A stretch of DNA of 64,000 nt from Zerene cesonia (Eukaryota; Arthropoda; Insecta; Lepidoptera; Pieridae), in the NCBI RefSeq assembly GCF_012273895.1, contig NC_052107.1, forward strand, positions 3,472,001 through 3,536,000, given 5' to 3'. Below are positions 23,101-33,688 of this stretch, piece after piece. Numbering within the stretch: position 1 is the stretch's first letter; each line of letters opens with the position of its first letter. The notes beneath the pieces were generated by a model. That model was not told the DNA's origin. It saw only the letters and a program-made list of their open reading frames with translations, and ran no database searches. A program made the position numbers and the translations under genes.

Positions 23101-23864
23101 TGGAGGATATGATGTTGAATTATTAAAAACACCACCACCCTTTATATTTCATTGAACTGTACTTTTATCTTTTGTTACATACCATATTGGCGTTTTTGGG
23201 TGTGGTAATGTAGGAATTTATATACTGCCTTCACAGAATAGCATGTGAATAAATGTTGAGTTTATATACTGCTTTAGGTAAGTCTTGAAGTGTTTTCATA
23301 AGTCAAAAAATATTTTTTACATTAGGCGTGATCACAGATTTGGTATCACGCTCGTAAATTTAAAACATTCGTTTAAACATAAAATAATGCTTTAAAATCC
23401 GCGTAAAATCACACATACTCGTAAGAAAATGCTGTCCATTCTTTTTTTAAAACATATCTATCTATTAACTAACTAATCTAATAATGGCCGTATACGTGAT
23501 GAACCTTGAGCTTTCTAAAAAATGTGTTATTTCTTAAATATATGAATATTAAAATACACAATAAATAAGCAGAGAAACAATGAAAATGTTGTTCATACTG
23601 TTGCCGAGTCCAATAAGCCATTTATGAAATTTCTTCCTACAATATTTACTTCAGGGTCGTTATTCCCGGCGCAATAATTACAGTATAATGTAGTACTTAC
23701 TTTATATTGCAGCACATTTTATACCACTATATCTTAAATGTTACGATCATCTTACTCTTCCCAATTAAATACTATTATTTGTGTTGTTCGTGATGATAAT
23801 TATTAAGACATTACATTTGTTTATATTCTATATGCTTGAGTATGTTAAAGTATATTTTTGTAAC
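17109..23864. other. Long intergenic stretch with two unassigned patches
   Basis: About 6.7 kb. A GC-richer patch at 17265-17460 contains a 72-codon ORF rich in Glu, Arg and Thr with no known domain. A diverged repeat lies at 18550-18715 (listed separately). The 87-codon frame at 22691-22954 starts with TTG and has no recognisable similarity. Otherwise the DNA is AT-rich with no exon identified. Confidence 0.45.
18550..18715 (+). repeat. Unclassified dispersed repeat, copy 1
   Basis: GACGTCCCTGGTGGGGGGAT, then CAATTTCGTATCAAACAAAAA and a final GTAACAAAACCAAAAAAA correspond in order and spacing to GTCCTTGGGGAGAAGGTGCC, CACGAATTTCC and CGTAACAAAACCAAAAAAA at 29942-30075. The A-rich end suggests a retroposon. 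No coding capacity is visible. Confidence 0.4.
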
Positions 23865-23866
23865 TA

Positions 23867-25005
23867 CTTAGTCTGGCCATAAATACTGTTACACTTAATT
23901 ATAAAAAAATATTACATTTGAATTTCGAATCTGTCANNNNNNNNNNNNNNNNNNNNNNNNNNNNNNNNNNNNNNNNNNNNNNNNNNNNNNNNNNNNNNNN
24001 NNNNNNNNNNNNNNNNNNNNNNNNNNNNNNNNNNNNNNNNNNNNNNNNNNNNNNNNNNNNNNNNNNNNNNNNNNNNNNNNNNNNNNNNNNNNNNNNNNNN
24101 NNNNNNNNNNNNNNNNNNNNNNNNNNNNNNNNNNNNNNNNNNNNNNNNNNNNNNNNNNNNNNNNNNNNNNNNNNNNNNNNNNNNNNNNNNNNNNNNNNNN
24201 NNNNNNNNNNNNNNNNNNNNNNNNNNNNNNNNNNNNNNNNNNNNNNNNNNNNNNNNNNNNNNNNNNNNNNNNNNNNNNNNNNNNNNNNNNNNNNNNNNNN
24301 NNNNNNNNNNNNNNNNNNNNNNNNNNNNNNNNNNNNNNNNNNNNNNNNNNNNNNNNNNNNNNNNNNNNNNNNNNNNNNNNNNNNNNNNNNNNNNNNNNNN
24401 NNNNNNNNNNNNNNNNNNNNNNNNNNNNNNNNNNNNNNNNNNNNNNNNNNNNNNNNNNNNNNNNNNNNNNNNNNNNNNNNNNNNNNNNNNNNNNNNNNNN
24501 NNNNNNNNNNNNNNNNNNNNNNNNNNNNNNNNNNNNNNNNNNNNNNNNNNNNNNNNNNNNNNNNNNNNNNNNNNNNNNNNNNNNNNNNNNNNNNNNNNNN
24601 NNNNNNNNNNNNNNNNNNNNNNNNNNNNNNNNNNNNNNNNNNNNNNNNNNNNNNNNNNNNNNNNNNNNNNNNNNNNNNNNNNNNNNNNNNNNNNNNNNNN
24701 NNNNNNNNNNNNNNNNNNNNNNNNNNNNNNNNNNNNNNNNNNNNNNNNNNNNNNNNNNNNNNNNNNNNNNNNNNNNNNNNNNNNNNNNNNNNNNNNNNNN
24801 NNNNNNNNNNNNNNNNNNNNNNNNNNNNNNNNNNNNNNNNNNNNNNNNNNNNNNNNNNNNNNNNNNNNNNNNNNNNNNNNNNNNNNNNNNNNNNNNNNNN
24901 NNNNNNNNNNNNNNNNNNNNNNNNNNNNNNNNNNNNAGTAATAAATGTTATTTGCAGTTAACAATTTTCTTTTTTCTTTATTACAATATTTATGGCAAGA
25001 CTAGG
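23867..25005. mobile_element. Mariner-like DNA transposon, copy 1, containing gap 2
   Basis: The left end begins CTTAGTCTGGCCATAAATAC. The right end, reverse-complemented, begins CCTAGTCTTGCCATAAATAT, giving imperfect terminal inverted repeats of about 20-23 bp. A TA dinucleotide flanks each side (23865-23866 and 25006-25007), as expected for Tc1/mariner insertion. Only about 70 bases of each end are sequenced and the interior is N, so whether a transposase is present cannot be known. The same element lies at 44378-45516. Confidence 0.75.
23937..24936. other. Assembly gap 2 (1000 N)
   Basis: An exactly 1000-base N run inside mariner-like copy 1, starting 70 bases from its left end and ending 69 bases before its right end. 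ORFs reported through the Ns on both strands are artefacts. Confidence 0.95.
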
Positions 25006-25007
25006 TA

Positions 25008-28000
25008 CATATTTCGGTAAATTGATGGCTTGCTTGAATTATGGGAAATGAGATTCGAAACAAGGCTTGTATACGCTAGTGTTCATTATTATACCTTATT
25101 TAAACATTTGTGTGAGCTATGCTCTTGCGTTAAAAGTGAGTGAAGTAGGTGACCACTAAATGATACAATCTTCTGGAAATATGTTATGGAGCTTTTTTAT
25201 TTATTTAGTGGAACACTGTATACTGATTGTTCTTAAAGAAACTGAGTATTATAATGTTATACTAGCGGTCTGCTCCGGTTTCATATAGCACAAGATCAGA
25301 AATCAATAGTGAAAGAAAGAAAAATGAAGGAAAAGAAAGAATAAACGATTTTGAAATCAGAAAAGCGCTTTCAAACAAATAGACAAACTCATCAATTTTA
25401 TGTTATTAGTAGGTACTAATTGTATGCCCCAGCTCAGCGCGGGTAGATTTTTTTATAATAAGATTTTTTTTTTCTGAATATTAATTGCTGTCTTAATCAA
25501 ACCAACAAATCATAAGTCCCATACCCTGTATAGGACATACGCTGAAATTTATGATTACCCACATCATAATGTCATATTAAACCTTAAGACTATGACATCA
25601 TTTATATTATAGAAACATTGGCGTGCGGTAAACGCAACGAACTAACCAATTATTATCCAGCGTGTAAATTACCACGTATCCTGTATTAAAAGTTGGATAC
25701 AAAACACGCTAAAGATCGCAAACACAATCTAAGCCAAATTGACAGGATAATAGTTAAACAACGTTGGTGAGCCCGACTGACGTCGCGTGTCGGCTCTGAT
25801 TAAATTCTACTCAGCTCGCTTTCTACTTAAGTTTGCTTACTTCATTACGGCGCCGTCATTTAGTGAACTGTTTAACATTCCTCTAATTACTGTGTAACTT
25901 TGATAGATTAAAGAATTTACGCTTGCCTCTTTTAGTAATTAAGAAGATGCAAGCGTTTGAGATTTTGTTTTAGTATGTGTTCTGAATTTTAGAAAAAAAT
26001 GCCCTAGAATATGATTTTCATGAGGTTTATTTCGAGCTGAAATACGAGTAAATCGCTATCACGTTCTCTAGAATGTCTAATCCAAACCACTTTAACTGTG
26101 CTACGTAGAAACCTGTAGCGGCTGACTAGAGTCTATGCTGAAAATTTCAATACTTATTATTCTTATGTTATTATATGTACATTTTAAAAAAACTATTACT
26201 ACGATAGCTTAAATCATTTAATCAAAACTGGCATGCTACGGCATGTTGTAAAATATTCTCAAACGGCTTGGAAAAATTCAATTACAATTTCGTTTGTCGC
26301 CTGCATTCTAATAGCGAATACTGTAAAAAACAAGCTTGAATGCACCAGAGTCCCTCTATTGCACGTCAATTTTAAAACTGCGTTGGACGAAGCAGTATTG
26401 TAATTGAATACTCAGTTACAAAACAACATACATTCGAACATACAATACAATATACAAATAAGTTTCAGTAACTGCAGTTAATGATACGTTAACTTCTTAA
26501 ACCTGAATAGGTGTATCGTAATGGATATTTGTGTTTGTTTAGGGAGAGGTCAGAATTGTTTCAAACAATTGTATTTTAAACTATTTTCACATGAAATATT
26601 TGACTTTAACTTTGAAATTTTGAAATATTGTGATGTGAACTATTAAAACAGAGATTCATATAATGTACAATTAACTTGAGTTTCTTGCAGCTTTTTCGGG
26701 CGGTAAACAACAAACTATTTAGCAAATATAAAATGTAAACTAAATAAAATATAATTAAAAAGCTACCACATTATTTTGATACGTTTGCATTTGATAGCGA
26801 GAGGGATAAATATTTATTTTTAAAAATGATTATCAATAACTAAGTGAGGCACGTTAATTTACAAGCGTATTATTTGGGAAGCCAATTTTACAGCACTCTA
26901 CCTTTCCTATCAACTGAGCGTCGAAGATCTAATGAAAACCCCAAATAAAAAAAGCATTGTCACATAAAAAAGATGTTCTTATTCTTATTGAATTTTTATG
27001 AAGAGAAAATCACTGCTGAATTTACTCTTATTTTGTTCAGTGCTCATACATCAAATTACAGGTGAAACAAATTGCAGACGTCGGCAATAAACGGGGACGT
27101 GTCTTTATTTATATAGCGAGATGTTCGTGACACGCATCCACTATATTTATAAGGAAACAACTACTTTTTATGATAATACCTTCATACTTTTATTCTCTGG
27201 AAAAATAGTGCTTTTAAATCTATTCTTCCGACTACGTGTCGCATTCATTGAATTTATAATGTTTTACAAATATAGAACTGCGTCGACTGAGATTGTGTGG
27301 TATTGAATATGGAGATGGAAAATAATATTTTTATCTCCAACATGGAATAAATCCCACTGAAAGGACATCTGTTTTATCTGTGTTTCAAAAGGATTGAGAA
27401 AATAATGCATAATCTCAAGGCGAACACAAAATCTGAAGCAATGACCTAGAAAATTCAATTCTGGCAGACGCGATTCACGCATTTTAATGTACCGTGGTGA
27501 GGCGTGTAACAAAATCTAATCAAAGTTTATGGTTAGCCCTTCGTGGTTTTTGCTGCTTTACCTGTGGGTAAGGAATGGCTTTCGTCATAGGATGGGCGGA
27601 ATTTAAAACGTATAAAGCGTTAGGATTGCTCGAAAAAAATCAATACGACCAAATATTACATAGTTTAATTTGTAAATGTATATAAAACTTGTACGAATTA
27701 TTGATATAAAAAAATGCAATATGCTATATTTCGGGTTATTAGTGAGATGAGATTGATGAGAATTATAAACACCTATTGATACAATGTTAAAAAATACAAC
27801 TTCTGTTACAAAGAGTCCTCTTACCAAAAAGTTCTATTTCTTTATTATTTATAAGCCGAACAACTAAGCATCTTGTAAAATTTTAAATGTAACGACGCGG
27901 TTCTCATGCGCCACTACACAACCTTTTACTTTATGCTATATCACCCAGCCCAATATACCACGGAATTACATTCTATTGTCCAACTTAAAATGTTCTACGT

Positions 28001-29941
28001 GTTTTATTCCGCGGTGTGGCTGTGATGTTTGATTAAATTAACACGAATATATATTAGATGAAACTCCTTGCAATTGTTACTAGCTATTATTTTGAAATAG
28101 CTTAAACTGTAAGAAGTAGTTTTTAAAAACGTTTCATATATAAGTAAATATGTTATTACTTATTAATACCATAAACGTGGTGTAAAACAGCTATAGATTT
28201 CAAATGTGGGAGTCGATCACCTCCACAGAAGGCCATAATTGCGGTGGTGATCGCTGATCGATCATCGGTTAAAGCACCACCTCGATTATCTGTAATACAT
28301 AAAATTATCGAGATATTCGTTCAATAAATGCAAACCAACTTTGAGCACAACAAAATTATAATTTATGGCTATTTGTTAACTTTAATCTTATCTATTACGG
28401 TGGAAAATTTATTTACGGTTGCTAGTGTTTAGTATGTCTAAACTTACATAAGCCTTTATTTCAATTTAAATCGCTACATACAAAATTATAAACCATTTTT
28501 GATCAAAACTAGGTTTATTAAATAAAGAATGGTTGACCGAGCATTCGTGGAAACGAAATTCCTCCGCTCGACCTTTTTGGATCGAGTTATCACCACCAAA
28601 AATCTTCTTAAGGATGTTGTGAATTTGATCATCCAATAAATATTATATATAAATACATTACCTTATAGTTTAATATTGTCTTTTATAGTTCATTTTAATT
28701 TTGAACAAGCGGAATATGCACTACATTTTAATACGTAAAATGTATTATTACCAAAATAAATGCCTGTTGGGAATATTTTTTGTATAATACCACTAGCGAG
28801 CCAGTAAAAGGCCGTTTTTGTATTATAAAGCAGAGCTATTAACAAAGAGGAGTGAGATGGTGTTGTTTTAAAAGCACCTTTTCTCATTAAAAATTTAAGC
28901 TATATACCTTGAAAAGAAATTCGCTAAATTCCAGTGGTACGCTATACGTGGACTGGCGTCAAGCCAAGATATATAAAACATGTAGAGAATCTCTTACATG
29001 CCATTCAATGGGATGCATACAGCAGGAATTTACCGACAACTGCCCGAGGTGTTTATTTTGTGGGCTTTTGTCTGTATTTGAAAATGACACTTCAATATAC
29101 GCCTTTTATTTATACATCATGTTTTTCATTGTTGATAATGGCATGTTCTGGAGTTTTTAATATGGAAATCGTGGAAAGGATTACAAAGGTTTTCAGAATC
29201 GAATTCGAAAAGGTAGATATGTAAAAAGAGCGACGCAAAATGAACAATGATAAAATCTTTGTTAAAATAGTGTTTTTTTCTTATTATAAGATAAAACGGT
29301 AGAGGAGAAAACGTGATTCTTGTATAGATATCAAGGAAGGTAATTGTTGCTGTGTAAAATACACTGAACATTCTGATAAGATTTTTTTGTCATTACTCTT
29401 TATTTATGATATCAATATGGAAGTTGAAATGATACTATTTCAAAAAAATATATATATATTTATTAGGATTTAATAGACAATTAACGCTGGAAACTTAAAT
29501 ATGTTTACCGATAAAATAAAACAATCATATCACAAAAAGACTGATCAAAATAAATAGTCATTGCAAATAATATATAGCAATTTAATGAGATATATGAAAA
29601 AATAATGTTGGAAATATAAAATATTGTTTGCAATATTATTAGAATTGGTAAAAAGCTTGATAAAATGTTCGTAAGTTATATTTTTACTATTGAATAAAGT
29701 TCTTCACTATAAAAAGAATACAATCTCATTCTCATATGTAATAATCGAAAGTGTTTTACCGTTTGTCCTTGTGTGACATAGCTAAAGAGTATTGGATTGA
29801 AGTGACTTTGTGCAAATATGTTATAATAGATATCTATAGCTAGGGACGTTCATTACTTTAACAAAATATATGGTGTCTCCAGACTGTATACTTTTAAAGA
29901 ATATTTTTCACTAATAATTCTTTTATAGAAAAAAAGGTTAC
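25008..29941. other. Long intergenic stretch, no gene recognised
   Basis: About 4.9 kb. Bases 25264-25290 (CTAGCGGTCTGCTCCGG) are a fragment of the element type complete at 57441-57600. A GC-richer patch at 25760-25860 includes CGACTGACGTCGCGTG. The 83- and 96-codon overlapping frames at 28909-29224 have no known domain. No exon is supported. Confidence 0.45.
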
Positions 29942-30075
29942 TAACGTCCTTGGGGAGAAGGTGCCACTGCAGATCGTTAAATGGGATCAAATCACGAATT
30001 TCCTATTAAACATAAGAATAATGACGCCTATCGTTAGATAGCTACTGGATTATCGTAACAAAACCAAAAAAATAA
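29942..30075 (+). repeat. Unclassified dispersed repeat, copy 2
   Basis: This is a diverged relative of 18550-18715, with the same order of blocks and the same CGTAACAAAACCAAAAAAA end. A possible third copy in reverse is at 47575-47706. Confidence 0.4.
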
Positions 30076-30740
30076 ATGAATTCTGATAGAGAATTTCCTT
30101 ATTTTTGGGGAGGTCGGTCAAAATTTCAGCCAAGGCCAATCATGAAATGAGAGAATTTTAAACTAAGATACATAATTTTCCACGGCATTATCCGGTCACA
30201 TTTAATATTTAATAATAGGTAAATATCGAAAGAGACGAAAGAAAATAAATCATTCGATCTTAATGAAATGTCAAATGACGATTAATCTTTCATCAACATT
30301 TCAAATATTTATTCATAGAAATTCAATGTTTAACGATTAACAACGGCACTGTCATGAATTTGATTGAGAGGTGTAATAAAAAAAATGTTTCTAAAAGTTT
30401 ATTATATTTTATTAACATAGACATTGATTTTAAATAAATATTACTATTTTTTCTTCAATAGACTAACTATTTAAAATACTCAGTATCTTAATTGATAATA
30501 ACTAGAATCCATTTTTAATTCCCTTTCACACGGCTTGTTACACGGCTGTGTTGAATCAAGTCATATTATATAATAAGTAAGTTTATTTCATTCATCATTA
30601 ATACTGTAAACCCAGCCCAATTTCACTTTCAACTAACTACACAGCAACCTACAGCTGCCAGAATTTATCATTACTTTATAATATAAATCCTTAAGATAGT
30701 TTTATAATGGTTTGACAGCGGGGACATAACGCCTGTTTTA
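30076..30740. other. Intergenic, nothing assigned
   Basis: AT-rich DNA upstream of the candidate promoter at 30882. No feature is recognised. Confidence 0.5.
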
Positions 30741-30881
30741 ACACAGACCCTACCCGGTTGGTCATGCCATTAGCCTTTTCTCACCTGAGAGCTTCAAGTA
30801 AAATGAAAGCAGGGCGACGTAGTCCGAAGCGACTTCCATTCTCATACCTCGCTCGTCTCTCGGCTGGAGCGGTCGTGTGTG

Positions 30882-30937
30882 CATAAAAGAACTGTGAAAT
30901 CGCGAGTGTGAACGTGTTGTTGTTAATTTCGTGATTT
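30882..30937 (+). promoter_or_regulatory. Candidate promoter / 5' UTR
   Basis: CATAAAAG at 30882-30889 is a TATA-like box in a locally GC-richer region (about 30741-31000), followed by GAAATCGCGAGTGTGAACGT and a short leader to the ATG at 30938. The region stands out from kilobases of AT-rich DNA on both sides. No transcript evidence is available. Confidence 0.3.
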
Positions 30938-30990
30938 ATGTACAGACTTTTGGAGAACATTGAAATTGGTGCACCGATGGAATACAAAGC
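30938..30990 (+). CDS. Candidate first coding exon of an unknown gene
   Basis: ATG at 30938 opens a frame for MYRLLENIEIGAPMEYK followed by a split codon GC. The frame meets a stop at 30992-30994 if unspliced, but a good splice donor, GC|GTGAGG, lies exactly there (exon end 30990), which would make this a 53-base coding exon. A second in-frame ATG (30977) has the context CACCGATGG. I do not recognise the peptide and found no downstream exon in the following tens of kilobases. It could be the first exon of a gene with a long intron, or chance. No signal peptide is present. Confidence 0.3.
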
Positions 30991-30999
30991 GTGAGGACA

Positions 31000-31329
31000 C
31001 CCTTTATGTTAATACTTTTTGTTTCGTTGTTTGACTTTGATTTGCGATTTTGAACTTGTTTTCTCTTACGGCTGTTTTATTTATTTCTTGGATGAGAAGT
31101 TTGAAATGTTCTCCATGAATGTTTTTAATTTATTGAAGCATCGGATCGGATGTAATGTGTTAATGCTTGTGCATAAAACTAATTAAAGAATGGAATTAAC
31201 TCAATCTTCAAATAAAATGTTATTCAAAAAATCTGTAAATGAATAAGCAGTTTAATTAATTGAAGTTTAAATAAACACAAAACTTTAACAATGAAGATTT
31301 TTCGTAGAATACGTAAATATTAGTAAGAG
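31000..31329. other. Intergenic or intron, nothing assigned
   Basis: AT-rich DNA following the candidate donor at 30991. It would be the start of an intron if that exon is real. Confidence 0.4.
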
Positions 31330-31377
31330 GCGTAGCATTTGCTACAACATTCAACTACAACGTAGCAAGTGCTACGC
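31330..31377. repeat. Double nested hairpin
   Basis: The arms GCGTAGCATTTGCTAC (31330-31345) and GTAGCAAGTGCTACGC (31362-31377) pair over 16 bases with a single G.T, around a 16-base loop. Each arm is itself a small hairpin (GTAGCA..TGCTAC). The stretch can therefore fold as one long stem or as two short ones. The element type is unknown. Confidence 0.85.
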
Positions 31378-31891
31378 TTAATGCCTATAGCATTTAAATT
31401 TACATAGCTATTCATTTTAACATTTCATAGATAGTATTTGTGAAGAAAACATCTAAAAAAAATGATATCATTGATTTCTCACATGTCACAACAGGGAAAA
31501 TATTTAGAAATCGCTAATTTATTATCTAAGTTGAAATAAAAAAAAAAAAAATTATTGAATATTTGCTATTATTAATACAGAACAAAGATATGAATAGATA
31601 TAATTAAAATTTAATTCTTCACCACCTAAATAGCGACTCTCATAATAATTGAATATAATAACAAATATTATATTACAATATGGACAAACGCGAGTTCGAA
31701 AATTCAATATTGAAGTTTGTTTTGAAGCAGAATTATGCCGACGAATGGTGAAAGTTTTGACACTAACTTTTATATTAGCCACTTGACAATAAGGTTAATC
31801 GGATTCAATAATTATTTTAGGCAAGGTCGTTGTAGACGCTCGTAACATAATAGTATAAGCGTTTTATGAAAAAATAAATAAATGTATATAT
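31378..31891. other. Intergenic, nothing assigned
   Basis: AT-rich DNA with a poly-A stretch at about 31539-31551. The 76-codon minus frame at 31552-31782 has no known similarity. Confidence 0.5.
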
Positions 31892-32040
31892 ACACTAATA
31901 TTATAAAGCTGAAGAGTTTATTTGCTTGTTAGAACGCGCTAATCTCGGAAACTACTGGTCCGTTTTGAAAACTTCTTTCAGTTTTAGTCTGTCTATCTTT
32001 TCCTTCAAGTACGCGGGGGAAGTTGCAAGTCGAAACGTAG
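31892..32040 (+). mobile_element. Helitron-like element, short copy
   Basis: CACTAATATTATAAAGCTGA at the start and TACGCGGGGGAAGTTGC followed by CGTAG at the end match the ends of the copy at 62536-62743. The middle (CGCGCTAATCTCGGAAAC) matches 52056-52160. It lies directly upstream of family P copy 32070-32436. Confidence 0.5.
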
Positions 32041-32069
32041 TTCATTATAAAGAAGACATACTTAGTGTT

Positions 32070-32436
32070 CTCGACTACCACATACTTTGGTATGTGGTAG
32101 TCGAGCACGCTTCGGCACGAATTGGGCCAGCTCGCACCGGGGAAGTACCACACCCCCACAGAAGACCGGCGTGAAATAGCATTCTGCTGTGTTTCGTTCG
32201 GTGAGTGGGGGAGCCGGAGGCCCATATCCTTTTCCTTCCCCTTTCCAGTCCTTTCCTTTATTCCTCTCGCCAATCCTTTCTTAATCCCTTCCCAATTTAA
32301 AGTCGGCAATCCATTTGTAGAGGCGTAAGGTCTGTAATCGACTTTACGCCTCTACAAATGTTCATGGGCGGTGGTAGCGCTTACCATCAGGTGTCCTACC
32401 AGCTCCATTGCCGACTGTGACATAAAAAAAAAAAAA
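32070..32436 (+). mobile_element. Poly-A short retroelement (family P), longest copy
   Basis: In order: a 5' hairpin (32070-32105), GTCGAGCACGCTTCGGCACG, CACCCCCACAGAAGACCGGC, a C/T-rich stretch, a 17-bp palindrome (32312-32328 with 32344-32360), CGCTTACCATCAGG, CATTGCCG and a poly-A tail (32424-32436). No coding frame is convincing, and ORFs here on both strands are chance. The A-tail marks it as non-LTR-mobilised (a SINE or a remnant of a LINE 3' end). Related copies: 9556, 32876, 53684, 59369, 61163. Confidence 0.75.
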
Positions 32437-32875
32437 CACTACATACATAATAATATATGATTGAAATGTTAATTAAATGGGACATTAATAATGTATTCTA
32501 CACACTTAAAACCATAAAAAAAAAACATTGTATTTTTAAAGATATGGCGATATGATATGATATATTATGCTGGGCTTTTATAATTATAAAAGAGAAAAAA
32601 CAAAAGCTGTATCGTGACTAATCAAAATCGTACAAGTAATTCCCTATTTAACAAGTGAATTTGTGAGATTACACTCAAAGAATAGGGAAAACTTTATTAT
32701 TGAAATTTTGTACGACCCCTAAAATAATTGCGGGCTGATACTAACTTTGTAAATATATACATCGAGACGAGTTTTACAGTATAATTTAGTGGTTTGATAC
32801 ATAGCCCTTAATCAAAATAATTCTACACGTGTGAACGTTCAAGGGTTTGGGAGTTTATTTAGATTTCTCGAGTCT
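32437..32875. other. Intergenic between two family P copies
   Basis: AT-rich DNA with no recognised feature. Confidence 0.5.
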
Positions 32876-33152
32876 TGGGAGTCGAGTACACTTCGGCACA
32901 AATTGGGCTAGCTAGCATCGGGGAATGTACCATACCCCCTCTTAAAGGATTGGCCTACATCAATAGTATGCAAATTCTGCTGTTTTTAGCTCGGTCAGTC
33001 TTAGTCCTTTGCTTTATTTCTACCATCAATCGTTTCCTTATCCTTTCCAATAAAGTTAGCAATCCATTTACAGAGGCATTATACCTCTGAAAATTCTCAT
33101 GGGCAGCGCGGGTAGCTTACCACCAGGTGACTTACCAGTCCTTTGACATATT
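32876..33152 (+). mobile_element. Poly-A short retroelement (family P), diverged copy
   Basis: GGGAGTCGAGTACACTTCGG, ATTGGGCTAGCTAGCATCGG, the palindrome region (33066-33076 with 33084-33094) and TAGCTTACCACCAGGTGAC follow in the family order with many substitutions. The tail is decayed. It lies about 440 bases from the copy at 32070 in the same orientation. Confidence 0.7.
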
Positions 33153-33194
33153 TTAAGTTAGTATAAATGGTCTACTAGCTTATAATTTTTTTTT

Positions 33195-33260
33195 GTTAGG
33201 CAAGAAACGCGGGTTCGAATCCCGCCCCGTGATCGAATTTTTTTCTATTCTTTCAAAAAA
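33195..33260 (+). mobile_element. Fragment with tRNA T-arm, probable SINE remnant
   Basis: GCGGGTTCGAATCCCGC at 33209-33225 is a perfect T-stem and loop with a consensus B box. The upstream bases do not form an acceptor stem, D-arm or anticodon arm, so it is not a tRNA gene. The downstream sequence is T-rich. Confidence 0.5.
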
Positions 33261-33494
33261 TTTATCATGGGATAATGTATTTTTAAAATGAAATCAGATT
33301 AAAAAGATAAAAGATTATTTATATTTAGGTATATCAAGCGTTCAGTCCTATGAAATAAGAAGCAATGATGTTTTATACTACACTAGTTTTGCACCAGAAC
33401 TAAGCCGGTTATATATTAAACGTGTTTAAATAAATTAAACATGTACAGATTACGAAAATTGATAGCACAAGTATTAAATTATCTCAATGATTTA

Positions 33495-33688
33495 TCCTAC
33501 TACTAACATTAAAAATGTGAAAGTTTGTAAGGATGTGTGTGTGTTTGTTGCTCTTTCACGCAAAAACTACTGAACCGATTGCAATGAAATTTGGTATGGA
33601 ACAACTGGAATAACATATAAGCAACTTTTTATCCCGATATTCCTATGGGATACGAAATTACGCGGGCGAAACCGCGGGGCGCAGCTAG
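33495..33688 (+). mobile_element. Helitron-like non-autonomous element, complete
   Basis: It starts with TC after an A and ends with CTAG before a T. Just before the end is a GC-rich hairpin region (ACGCGGGCGAAACCGCGGGG), the classic Helitron 3' structure. The body carries CAAAAACTACTGAACCGATT and TTTTTATCCCGATATTCC, shared with other copies. There is no coding capacity. Confidence 0.65.

Noticed and set aside
23912..24964. Open frames of about 350 codons in both directions
   Set aside because: The frame runs through 1000 N inside a mariner-like element; only a few real residues exist at each end. The same applies to 44423-45475.
28909..29224. Two overlapping frames of 83 and 96 codons
   Set aside because: Neither shows a domain or a clear start context, and they contradict each other in frame; no splice signals support an exon.
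32122..32328. Proline/phenylalanine-rich ORFs repeated at 53694-53981, 59465-59680 and 61141-61355
   Set aside because: They recur because they overlie copies of the same non-coding retroelement, and they occur on both strands.
33209..33225. Possible tRNA gene
   Set aside because: Only the T-arm is present; acceptor, D and anticodon arms cannot be folded from the upstream bases.
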